DNA of 6,723 nucleotides from Bacillota bacterium (lineage in GTDB: Bacteria; Bacillota; Clostridia; Peptostreptococcales; Anaerovoracaceae). The first letter of the stretch is position 1, and each line of letters starts with the position of its first letter. The notes beneath the pieces are model-generated. The model did not search any database and was not told where the DNA came from. It saw only the letters and a list, made by a program, of their open reading frames with translations. Location: assembly GCA_017538845.1 (NCBI GenBank), contig JAFYIC010000079.1, forward strand, positions 1 through 6,723, read 5' to 3'. Shown here one piece after another: positions 1 through 5,907 of the stretch. A program made the position numbers and the translations under genes.

Positions 1-2180
1 CACTCGTTATCTATGATGCCTGTGAAACCGCATACCGGGTCTCTGTCTACCGGATGGTTGATGGAGCCGTATCCGATGCCGCTTTCCTTCATGCATCTGA
101 TGACTTTCTCGAAAGCGTCAAGGTTCTTGAGCGGATCCCCGTCCAGTTCAACGTATGTGATGTGTCCCGCGTTGGTAAGGTTGTGATACGGAGCTTCAAG
201 TCTGATTTTTTCGAATGCGTTGATATCGTAGTAAACCGGGATATGGAAGGAGTTGGTGTAGTACTCTCTGTCGGTAACGCCTTCGATGATTCCGTATCTC
301 TCTTTGTCTATCCTTACGAATCTGCCGGAAAGGCCTTCAGCAGGAGTAGCAAGCAGCGTGTAGTTGAAACCTGTCTTCTTTGTCTCTTCGTCCAGTTTCT
401 TTCTCATGTAGCCTACGATCTCAAGACCGAGGTTCTGAGCTTCCTTGGATTCGCCGTGGTGAACGCCGATAAGAGACTTCAGTGTTTCAGCCAGTCCTAT
501 GAAACCTACGGACAGAGTTCCGTGCTTCAGGATCTCGCCTACTGTATCATCCTGCTTGAGCTTGTCTGAATCCATCCAGATGCCCTGTCCCATCAGGAAC
601 GGATAGTTCTTGACTTTCTTGGCAGCCTGGATCCTGTACCTTTCCATGAGCTGATCTATGCACAGATCAAGTTTTCTGTCCAGTTCCTCGAAGAAAGTAT
701 CCAGATTACCGTTGGCCTTTATTGCGATCCTCGGAAGGTTGATGGATGTGAAGCTGAGGTTTCCTCTGCCGCCTACCACCTGTCTGGACGGGTCATGGTA
801 GTTACCGATTACCCTGGTCCTGCATCCCATGTACGCAACTTCCGTGTTCGGATCCCCTTCTTTATAGAACGGGAGATTGAACGGCGCGTCTATGAATGAG
901 AAGTTCGGGAACAGCCTCTTTGCCGATACTTTGCATGCCAGTTTGAAGAGGTCATAGTTCGGATCCTCCGGATTGTAACTGATGCCGTCCTTAACTTTGA
1001 ATATACTGATCGGGAATATGGCCGTCTCGCCGTTTCCGAGACCTGCGTCTGTTGCCAGCAGTATGTTCTTTATGATCAGTCTTCCCTCAGGAGACGTATC
1101 TGTGCCGAAGTTTATTGATGAGAAAGGTATCTGGGCGCCTGCTCTGGAATGCATGGTGTTCAGATTGTGAACGAACGCTTCCATTGCCTGGTATGTAGCT
1201 CTGTCAACTTCCTGGTTGGCATACTTCATTGCCCTTTCCTGAAGCTTGTCGATCTCCTTGTCCTTTACGATCTTTCTCAGGTATTCTCTCTCGATGTCCC
1301 TGTAGCCGTTGTCATCAGCGATGGTCGGGAAAACGCCCTCTTCCTCTTCGATCTTCTTGCCTATTTCCTTTACCTGCTCCACTCCGTCATCGATGTCGTG
1401 AAGGATGTTGAGCATCTTGCCCAGATTGGTCCAGTAAAGCTTCTTATAAGTCTTCTTTACGCCGTTTGCCATGCCGTAATCGAAGTCAGGTATACTCTGT
1501 CCGCCGTGCTGGTCGTTCTGGTTGGACTGGATCGCTATGCAGGCAAGCGCCGAATAACTCTGAATATCGTTAGGCTCTCTGAGGAAGCCGTGACCTGTGG
1601 AGAAGCCGCCTTTGAAAAGCTTCTCGATGTCGATCTGGCAGCATGTGGTGGTAAGTGTGAGGAAGTCGAGGTCGTGGATATGGATGTCGCCTTCCCTGTG
1701 AGCCTTTGCGTGCTCCGGTTTGAGTACGAACATCTCATAGAACTGCTTGGTTCCTTCAGATCCGTATTTGAGCATGGTGCCCATTGCAGTATCGCCGTCG
1801 ATGTTGGCGTTTTCTCTCTTTACATCGTTGTCCTTGGCCTCTTTGAATGTAAGGTCGGAATATATTTTCATCAGACGCGTATTCATATCCCTTACGCGGG
1901 TACGCTCTGCTCTGTACAGTATGAATTCCTTTGCAGTCCTTGCATGTCCGTTTTCGATAAGGATCTTTTCGACTGCGTCCTGTATCTGTTCAACCGTAGG
2001 TGTTTCGTTGTGACAGACTTCGGTAAGATAAAGTTCTACCTGTTTTGCCAGGTACATTGACATTTCCCTGTCGGAACCGCCCAGAACTTCGGCGGCTGCA
2101 AAAATCGCGATCGAGATCTTGTTGATATCAAACTCTACTTCTCTTCCATCCCTCTTAATGATCGTCTGAATACTTTCCAT
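1..2180 (-). CDS. nrdD: Anaerobic (class III) ribonucleoside-triphosphate reductase NrdD, 3' end cut off by the window
   Basis: Reduces ribonucleoside triphosphates to deoxyribonucleotides under anaerobic conditions, using a glycyl radical installed by the radical-SAM activase NrdG. The first 726 residues are visible and open throughout. An N-terminal ATP-cone occupies about residues 3-98 (starts IIKRDGREVEFDINKISIAI, ends LYRAERTRVRD), which is the allosteric nucleotide site. The catalytic barrel follows, with HIHDLDF, the pair C180-C181 in TTTCCQ, the QNDQHGGQSIPDFDYG segment, and AYMGCRTRV with C453, the likely finger-loop cysteine that carries the thiyl radical. The visible part stops just inside the C-terminal zinc motif (C717 in PVCGFTG; the next codon begins TG, probably Cys). 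The glycyl-radical loop is outside the window. Start: ATG at 2180 behind GAGGGAG (2189-2195) with an 8-nt spacer. nrdG would be expected downstream, but it is not in view. Regulation is probably by NrdR (see the box at 2370-2385). Family identity is certain. Confidence 0.97.
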   Translation of the reverse strand, partial: MESIQTIIKRDGREVEFDINKISIAIFAAAEVLGGSDREMSMYLAKQVELYLTEVCHNETPTVEQIQDAVEKILIENGHARTAKEFILYRAERTRVRDMNTRLMKIYSDLTFKEAKDNDVKRENANIDGDTAMGTMLKYGSEGTKQFYEMFVLKPEHAKAHREGDIHIHDLDFLTLTTTCCQIDIEKLFKGGFSTGHGFLREPNDIQSYSALACIAIQSNQNDQHGGQSIPDFDYGMANGVKKTYKKLYWTNLGKMLNILHDIDDGVEQVKEIGKKIEEEEGVFPTIADDNGYRDIEREYLRKIVKDKEIDKLQERAMKYANQEVDRATYQAMEAFVHNLNTMHSRAGAQIPFSSINFGTDTSPEGRLIIKNILLATDAGLGNGETAIFPISIFKVKDGISYNPEDPNYDLFKLACKVSAKRLFPNFSFIDAPFNLPFYKEGDPNTEVAYMGCRTRVIGNYHDPSRQVVGGRGNLSFTSINLPRIAIKANGNLDTFFEELDRKLDLCIDQLMERYRIQAAKKVKNYPFLMGQGIWMDSDKLKQDDTVGEILKHGTLSVGFIGLAETLKSLIGVHHGESKEAQNLGLEIVGYMRKKLDEETKKTGFNYTLLATPAEGLSGRFVRIDKERYGIIEGVTDREYYTNSFHIPVYYDINAFEKIRLEAPYHNLTNAGHITYVELDGDPLKNLDAFEKVIRCMKESGIGYGSINHPVDRDPVCGFTGIIDNE

Positions 2181-2203
2181 AATAGACACTCCCTCAAAAC
2201 CTC

Positions 2204-2229
2204 TGTCCGCTTCCCTCATCGAGCGGACA
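2204..2229 (-). other. Perfect hairpin just upstream of the nrdD ribosome binding site
   Basis: TGTCCGCT (2204-2211) and AGCGGACA (2222-2229) are exact reverse complements, giving an 8-bp GC-rich stem with a 10-nt loop. In the nrdD mRNA the loop contains GATGAGGGA, which resembles the real ribosome binding site GAGGGAG that follows nine bases after the stem. No U-run follows, so it is not an intrinsic terminator. It could stabilise the mRNA end or affect translation start; the role is inference. Confidence 0.55.
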
Positions 2230-2299
2230 CCAAAAAACCTAAGTATATAAACTTAACTTATCAAAAATCCTTAGTATCCTTTTTCCCCGTATAAAGTCA

Positions 2300-2351
2300 G
2301 AATCCGCACACACACTGGAAATACGACATTTCCAGCCCTTTTGAATCCGCA
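2300..2351. repeat. Pair of 9-bp direct repeats (GAATCCGCA) flanking a hairpin
   Basis: GAATCCGCA occurs at 2300-2308 and again at 2343-2351, 43 bp apart, with the perfect palindrome 2315-2335 between them. An exact 9-mer pair placed symmetrically about a palindrome looks like a designed site, but a chance origin cannot be excluded from one sequence. Confidence 0.5.
2315..2335 (-). other. Perfect 8-bp hairpin in the middle of the nrdD leader
   Basis: CTGGAAAT (2315-2322) and ATTTCCAG (2328-2335) are exact reverse complements around a 5-nt loop. The palindrome could be an RNA hairpin in the leader or a DNA operator. It lies between the two copies of the 9-mer GAATCCGCA. Function unknown. Confidence 0.5.
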
Positions 2352-2369
2352 AAACCCCGTTCGGGTACC

Positions 2370-2385
2370 ACACAATATATTGTGG
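2370..2385. promoter_or_regulatory. NrdR repressor box
   Basis: ACACAATATATTGTGG contains the perfect 14-bp palindrome CACAATATATTGTG and matches the published NrdR-box consensus acaCwAtATaTwGtgt at 15 of 16 positions. NrdR is the zinc-finger/ATP-cone repressor of ribonucleotide reductase genes and senses ATP/dATP. The box lies about 16-31 bp downstream of the predicted nrdD start point, a suitable place to block transcription. The nrdR gene itself is not in the window. Confidence 0.88.
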
Positions 2386-2398
2386 GTTTTCCTTAGAT

Positions 2399-2414
2399 AC
2401 ATTATGAATTATAC
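2399..2414. promoter_or_regulatory. Possible second, degenerate NrdR box over the nrdD -10 element
   Basis: NrdR usually binds paired boxes. Read on the minus strand, GTATAATTCATAATGT matches the consensus at about 10 of 16 positions and coincides with the -10 hexamer. The start-to-start distance to the strong box is 29 bp, a little less than the usual spacing of about 31-32 bp, so this assignment is weak. Confidence 0.3.
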
Positions 2415-2436
2415 CCACATTTTGATATTTAGTCAA
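2408..2436 (-). promoter_or_regulatory. Strong SigA promoter of nrdD
   Basis: On the minus strand there is TTGACT (-35, 2431-2436), a 17-nt spacer, and a perfect TATAAT (-10, 2408-2413). The AT-rich block at 2438-2458 lies directly upstream, where an UP element would be. The predicted start point is near 2401. The near-consensus strength fits a gene held down by a repressor (NrdR). Confidence 0.85.
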
Positions 2437-2437
2437 C

Positions 2438-2458
2438 AAAATATTTTAAAATATTTTT
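2438..2458. repeat. Tandem copies of the self-complementary decamer AAAATATTTT
   Basis: AAAATATTTT occurs twice back to back (2438-2457) and each unit is its own reverse complement. It sits immediately upstream of the nrdD -35 and about 80 bp before the lipoprotein -35. The most likely role is a curved or UP-element-like A/T tract that helps RNA polymerase bind. Confidence 0.45.
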
Positions 2459-2538
2459 CTTATTTTTCAACTTTTTTTCAAGGCCTCTTTCCGATCCGTA
2501 TTTCCGTCAGGATCTTATACAAAAAATCGGATTACAGA

Positions 2539-2567
2539 TTAAAAAACGGACGCTTTTGTGGTATCAT
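2539..2567 (+). promoter_or_regulatory. Extended -10 promoter of the lipoprotein gene
   Basis: TTAAAA (-35, 2539-2544, 4 of 6 consensus), a 17-nt spacer, and TATCAT (-10, 2562-2567, 5 of 6), with the -10 preceded by TGG, i.e. the TGn extended -10 motif. Predicted start near 2574 gives a short leader of about 25 nt. It is clearly weaker at -35 than the divergent nrdD promoter about 100 bp away. Confidence 0.6.
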
Positions 2568-2581
2568 ATTTCTTGCGCCAC

Positions 2582-2587
2582 AGGAGG
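2582..2587 (+). promoter_or_regulatory. AGGAGG ribosome binding site that fixes the lipoprotein start at 2600
   Basis: A perfect AGGAGG precedes the ATG at 2600 by 12 nt, slightly longer than usual. The in-frame GTG at 2558 cannot be the start because it overlaps the predicted -10 element, has no such site, and would put 14 charged residues before the signal peptide. Confidence 0.8.
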
Positions 2588-2599
2588 ATATTAAGACAT

Positions 2600-3994
2600 A
2601 TGAAAAAAGCAGCTATACTGATTCTCACTATAATACTTGCGGCAGGCCTGCTGATGCTTTCCGGATGCGAAGACAAGCAGGACAACGACAAGGCAGATCT
2701 GGAAAAACTCGTTGAAGACGAATACTCTTCTGCTTTTAGCGTGCTCGAAAACGCAGACTCTTTCGCAGACGCATCGGACTATCTGCAGAAATGGGCTAAG
2801 GATAAAAAAATCAAAGTCGAAAAATCAACGGATGAATACCTGGTGCTTTCCCTGAAAGCAGCCGAGGGATATGAAGACGCCGTATCGGCAGTCCTTCAGA
2901 TGCCCATAGGTTCAGGGAACATTGAATCCGTATGTGAAGTCCTTTCCGTCCTTCTCACTGCTGCAGAGACTTCGGAAGCTCACGGCGATGTGAAGGTAAT
3001 ATTCACCAACAACACGGATAATGATTTTTCAGGGGCGAAGAAACTCAGCTCCGAATATCTGGACACGGACAACTTCATCAACTTCATGTACGATGACATG
3101 CCCACCGTCTACAACCAGGGAGGCGCCGCTTCATATAACAAAGCTGTGCTGGAGTCGACCCCGATCCCTTCCGAACATGAGAAGGCTTTCAGAGTGTCCG
3201 TATCGGGTCTTTCCGGCGGCCTTGCCGGAAGCGTAGCGGCTGCCGATACTCTGAATCCCATAGAGACTATCTCCGGCTTCCTCGCAGCGGCTAAATCTGA
3301 CGGTTTCGTATTCGACCTGGCCTCATTCAGAGGAGGCGTGTCAGCGGATACTCTCCCACGGGAAGCCTCTGCCGTCATAGTCGTACCCGCAAGCAGCGCG
3401 GATCGTCTCCAGAAAAGATTCGATACCAGTCACAAACGTTTTGAGAAGAAATGCGGAAAAACAGAGCCTGACGCAGAATATACCCTGACAGAGGTAGAGA
3501 AACCTTCAGCCGTTCTTCCCGAATCGGCTAAAAATGACATCATCAATTTTCTCTATCTGTTCGAGCAGGGTGCGAATCTGGACAAGGACGGTAATATTAC
3601 TTCCTCGTCAAACATAGGAAAAGTCTCCACAAAAGACGGGAGATTCACCGCCCGCGTGGTCCTGGAGGACGTCTCGAAGGAAGGACTGTCCGATATGCAG
3701 CTTTCTCTCAGGACATCAAGCGATCTCTGCCAGATGGACTGTGATACCATATCCCGCAATGAGCCGTGGATAACATACGAAGAAAGTTATCTTGTGACCA
3801 AACTGGCCGACCTTTGTTCTTCCGAGCCGAAGAGCACTATCGTCCAGAATGAGAACACCGTATTCAAGAACAGAAATAAAAAGCTCACCCTGGTATCATT
3901 CGGGGTGAACAAATCTTCATCCAAGCGCAGCATAAAGGTAGTGAACAAATTCCTCGCCAGCCTGATCGATGCGGAAGCGAAGGAATCGGAGTGA
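2600..3994 (+). CDS. Lipoprotein with a degenerate M20C (PepD-like) peptidase fold, probably catalytically inactive
   Basis: This 464-residue protein has a lipoprotein signal peptide (KK at 2-3, hydrophobic 4-20, lipobox LSGC with C23), so the mature protein should be tethered to the outer face of the membrane. From about residue 40 on it follows the M20C family (E. coli PepD, Xaa-His dipeptidase) block by block: DYLQKWAKDKKIKVEK (60-75), SAVLQ (96-100), HGDVKVIFT...SGAKKL (128-149), FINF (159-162), FRVSVSGLSGGLAG (197-210), FDLASFRGGVSADTLPREA (238-256), LEDVSKEGLSDMQLSLRTS (355-373), LVSFG (431-435). The catalytic parts are missing. LQ-HxDMV has become LQMPIGSG, about 35 residues holding the bridging Asp are deleted, the Glu-Glu pair is T139-D140, INxD is INFM (M163), GGHSG is GGLAG, and the C-terminal HSPDE block is gone. 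It is therefore probably a binding or scaffold protein rather than an enzyme. Family assignment is from memory of PepD; the exact role is unknown. Confidence 0.82.
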   Translation: MKKAAILILTIILAAGLLMLSGCEDKQDNDKADLEKLVEDEYSSAFSVLENADSFADASDYLQKWAKDKKIKVEKSTDEYLVLSLKAAEGYEDAVSAVLQMPIGSGNIESVCEVLSVLLTAAETSEAHGDVKVIFTNNTDNDFSGAKKLSSEYLDTDNFINFMYDDMPTVYNQGGAASYNKAVLESTPIPSEHEKAFRVSVSGLSGGLAGSVAAADTLNPIETISGFLAAAKSDGFVFDLASFRGGVSADTLPREASAVIVVPASSADRLQKRFDTSHKRFEKKCGKTEPDAEYTLTEVEKPSAVLPESAKNDIINFLYLFEQGANLDKDGNITSSSNIGKVSTKDGRFTARVVLEDVSKEGLSDMQLSLRTSSDLCQMDCDTISRNEPWITYEESYLVTKLADLCSSEPKSTIVQNENTVFKNRNKKLTLVSFGVNKSSSKRSIKVVNKFLASLIDAEAKESE

Positions 3995-4223
3995 TCATTT
4001 GCTTTGCCTTGCGGATAGTCTGAGGTTTTAGCCGTCTCCGCAGAAACAGCAATGATCGCCAGCGAAACGAGATAAGTAATATAAAAATGCCGGGAACTGT
4101 CTGAGTGTCCGAAGGACACGAGTTTTCCCGGCATTATATTACGTTCGAGTAAGCGCGGCCGATCATCTGTTTCGAGGACCAGGCGAAGGCCTCAGACTGT
4201 CTGACAGGCAAAGTATGTGATCA
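3992..4223. repeat. Large imperfect inverted repeat filling the convergent intergenic gap
   Basis: The sequence read rightward from 3992 and leftward from 4223 is similar all the way to the centre. The first 42 positions align without gaps with 32 identities, including TGATCA, CTTTGCCT and AGTCTGAGG. Further in, paired blocks are GAAACAG (4043-4049 with 4167-4173), ATGATCG (4052-4058 with 4160-4166), GTAATATAA (4076-4084 with 4134-4142), AATGCCGGGAA (4086-4096 with 4125-4135) and GTGTCC (4105-4110 with 4114-4119). Both flanking genes end at the TGA inside the terminal TGATCA. I see no ORF in it and no clear target-site duplication. It may be a MITE-like mobile element or a shared fold-back terminator. 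Confidence 0.75.
4081..4135 (-). terminator. Intrinsic terminator of the symporter gene, possibly bidirectional
   Basis: An 11-bp perfect stem (AATGCCGGGAA, 4086-4096, with 4125-4135) encloses a second hairpin GTGTCC-GAA-GGACAC (4105-4119). On the minus strand the stem is followed by CATTTTTATATT, a usable U-tract. It lies 86 bp after the symporter stop. In the plus direction only TTATATT follows, so termination of the lipoprotein transcript would be weaker. It forms the centre of the 232-bp inverted repeat. Confidence 0.75.
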
Positions 4224-5804
4224 GTCGAGCGCTTCTTTTCTTGCAACGGATACTCTCTCGTCGTAGCATGAGAAGAGTTTGTCCAGAAGCTTGTCGTCCT
4301 GCTTTTTCGTAAGTTTGCTCACAACAGGGACGATTATCAGTCCGCCCACCATGGCGATAACTCCGGAGCGTACTGACGATGCGAAGATGTATCCGAAGAA
4401 CGGTCCCCATCCCGAAACATCGATTCCCGCAAGAGAGATTATCATCTGGATAACCATGAGCGTGCAGCCCCATGCGAATGATACGTAGCATGCCGCCTTT
4501 GTGGTTCCCTTCCAGTACAATCCGTAGAGGAACGGCGCAAGGAATGCTCCCGCCAGAGCTCCCCAGGATACGCCCATCATCTGCGCGATAAATGTTATCT
4601 CCGGATGAGCGTCTTTGACTATGGCGATGATGGCAGAAACGATTATGAAGAACAGTATCAGTACCCTCATAATGGAAACCTGCCCTCTTTCGTTGAGTCT
4701 CTCCTTTGCCGCCGGCTTGATCACGTCAAGGGTAAATGTGGAACTGGATGTCAGTACCAGTGATGACAGCGTCGACATGGACGCGGAAAGCACGAGCACG
4801 ATAACGACAGCTATCACGATGGACGGCAGTGTTGAAAGCATAGTCGGAACTATGGTGTCGAAGAAAGGCGTCACTCCGTCAGGCTGGTAAGCAACCTTGT
4901 CGGCATACAACCTTCCGAAACCGCCCAGGAAGTAACATCCTCCCGCCACTACTATTGCGAAGAATGTGGAAATGACAGTACCTTTGTGTATGTCGTCCTC
5001 GCTCTTGATAGCGTAGAACTTGTTGACCATCTGAGGCAGTCCCCAGGTTCCCAGTGAAGTGAGTATTACTACGAACAGCAGCGCCAGCGGATCCGGTCCG
5101 AAGAATGAACTGAAGGCGCCTGCCTTCCAGTCGCCCGCAGATATTTCCGACAGTCCCTGAGTGGCAGCTGTGAGCCCGCCGTTTGCAACAAGCACAGAAC
5201 CTATTACCGCGCATATACCGAAGAGCATGATTATGCCCTGGATGAAATCATTGATAGCCGTGGCCATGTAGCCTCCGAAAATGACGTACACGCCTGTAAG
5301 TACAGCCATCACCAGAATAACTGCCCAGTACGGTATATCAAATACAAGCCCGAACAGGGACGAAAGTCCGTTGTACAGGGATGATGTATATGGAATAAGG
5401 AATATAAATACGATAAGTGACGCGATGACCTTCATCGGCGTGGAACCGAATCTCTTTCCGAAGAAGTCCGGCATTGTTCTGGCTTCCAGATGCTGGGTCA
5501 TGATCCTTGTTCTTCTGCCCAGGATGTTCCATGCCAGCAGCGATCCGATGAACGCATTTCCCAGTCCTACCCATGTGGAGGCAAGGCCGAAGTTCCATCC
5601 GAACTGTCCCGCATATCCGACAAATATTACTGCGGAGAAGTAGGAAGTTCCGAAGGCGAACGCTGTTATCCACGGGCCTGCCGTACGTCCTCCCAGTACA
5701 AATCCATCCACGCTCATTGCTCTTTTCCTGGTGATCACTCCCACCGATATCATTACGATGAAAAAGATCACCAGCAGGATGCCACAGATTATTCTAGTGT
5801 CCAT
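4221..5804 (-). CDS. Sodium:solute symporter (SSS/PutP family), predicted tyrosine or aromatic amino acid uptake
   Basis: A 527-residue membrane protein, close to the usual 480-550 for the family, with about 13 hydrophobic segments spread from residue 4 to about 495 and a charged cytoplasmic tail. Family marks are the signature-like GGYMATAINDFIQG (177-190), and SASMSTLSS with S344-T345, the counterpart of the Na2-site Ser-Thr in PutP (S340-T341). In the second segment (GTSYFSA, 52-58) Y55 stands where PutP has its Na+-linked Asp55, so coupling details may differ from PutP. The substrate cannot be read from the protein. The T-box leader with a probable UAC specifier suggests tyrosine. Start ATG at 5804 was chosen because AAGGAGG lies 9 nt before it; a longer in-frame reading from 5903 would start inside the T-box antiterminator. 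Single-gene transcription unit: own promoter at 6155-6183 and terminator at 4081-4135. Confidence 0.92.
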   Translation of the reverse strand: MDTRIICGILLVIFFIVMISVGVITRKRAMSVDGFVLGGRTAGPWITAFAFGTSYFSAVIFVGYAGQFGWNFGLASTWVGLGNAFIGSLLAWNILGRRTRIMTQHLEARTMPDFFGKRFGSTPMKVIASLIVFIFLIPYTSSLYNGLSSLFGLVFDIPYWAVILVMAVLTGVYVIFGGYMATAINDFIQGIIMLFGICAVIGSVLVANGGLTAATQGLSEISAGDWKAGAFSSFFGPDPLALLFVVILTSLGTWGLPQMVNKFYAIKSEDDIHKGTVISTFFAIVVAGGCYFLGGFGRLYADKVAYQPDGVTPFFDTIVPTMLSTLPSIVIAVVIVLVLSASMSTLSSLVLTSSSTFTLDVIKPAAKERLNERGQVSIMRVLILFFIIVSAIIAIVKDAHPEITFIAQMMGVSWGALAGAFLAPFLYGLYWKGTTKAACYVSFAWGCTLMVIQMIISLAGIDVSGWGPFFGYIFASSVRSGVIAMVGGLIIVPVVSKLTKKQDDKLLDKLFSCYDERVSVARKEALD

Positions 5805-5813
5805 TTCTAAGTT

Positions 5814-5820
5814 CCTCCTT
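5814..5820 (-). promoter_or_regulatory. Consensus ribosome binding site fixing the symporter start
   Basis: AAGGAGG on the minus strand lies 9 nt before the ATG at 5804, downstream of the T-box terminator. It is exposed only in read-through transcripts, as expected for T-box control. Confidence 0.9.
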
Positions 5821-5858
5821 GAACGATACTTCCGGGCGTCTGTATGCTTTATCGCAAT

Positions 5859-5884
5859 AAAAAACACCCTCTGTCCAGAGGGCG
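5859..5884 (-). terminator. T-box attenuator terminator
   Basis: CGCCCTCT (5877-5884) pairs with AGAGGGTG (5865-5872), one G-U pair included, around the loop GGAC, followed at once by six T (5859-5864). It ends transcription before the symporter start when tRNA is charged. Confidence 0.9.
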
Positions 5885-5907
5885 GTCTTGACCGCGGTAC
5901 CACCTCT
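5877..5907 (-). promoter_or_regulatory. T-box antiterminator
   Basis: AGAGG (5903-5907) pairs with CCTCT (5877-5881), leaving the 7-nt bulge TGGTACC (5896-5902) and an upper hairpin GCGGTC-AA-GACCGC (5882-5895). This is the classic antiterminator layout. The CCTCT strand is the same one used by the terminator, so the two folds exclude each other. Confidence 0.88.

Larger units (their letters stand above)
2181..2401 (-). other. Long 5' leader of nrdD (about 220 nt) with several small structures
   Basis: This 420-bp divergent gap (2181-2599) has no convincing gene. Measured from the promoter at 2408-2436, the nrdD transcript should start near 2401, leaving about 220 untranslated bases. Reading 5' to 3' on the minus strand it holds the NrdR box, a GCGGATTC copy, a perfect hairpin, a second GCGGATTC copy, an AT-rich stretch, and a second perfect hairpin right before the ribosome binding site. 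I match it to no known riboswitch class: I see no B12-box or T-box sequence. The start point is inferred from the promoter, not measured. Confidence 0.6.

Noticed and set aside
54..569. 171-residue plus-strand ORF antisense to nrdD
   Set aside because: Shadow of NrdD codons, with no ribosome binding site or domain.
1149..2060. 303-residue plus-strand ORF antisense to nrdD
   Set aside because: The opposite strand carries the fully conserved NrdD sequence. The plus-strand product is Leu/Val/Cys-rich with no recognisable motif, and no promoter or ribosome binding site was seen.
2221..2280. Second promoter close to nrdD (TTGATA ... TATACT on the minus strand)
   Set aside because: The spacing is only 11 nt, and no acceptable -35 lies 16-18 nt before TATACT.
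2181..2401. Cobalamin or other known riboswitch in the nrdD leader
   Set aside because: No B12-box-like sequence or other class-defining motif was seen; only short simple hairpins are present.
2239..2439. 66-residue minus-strand ORF in the nrdD leader, considered as a leader peptide
   Set aside because: Its ATG at 2439 is upstream of the -35 element, so it is not in the nrdD transcript, and no ribosome binding site precedes it.
2558..2599. Upstream GTG start for the lipoprotein
   Set aside because: It overlaps the predicted -10, lacks a ribosome binding site, and would spoil the signal peptide.
3992..4223. CRISPR array or retron RNA in the convergent gap
   Set aside because: The structure is one inverted repeat, not evenly spaced direct repeats, and no Cas or reverse transcriptase gene is adjacent.
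5805..5903. 33-residue N-terminal extension of the symporter
   Set aside because: It reads through the T-box antiterminator and terminator; the AAGGAGG site supports the ATG at 5804.
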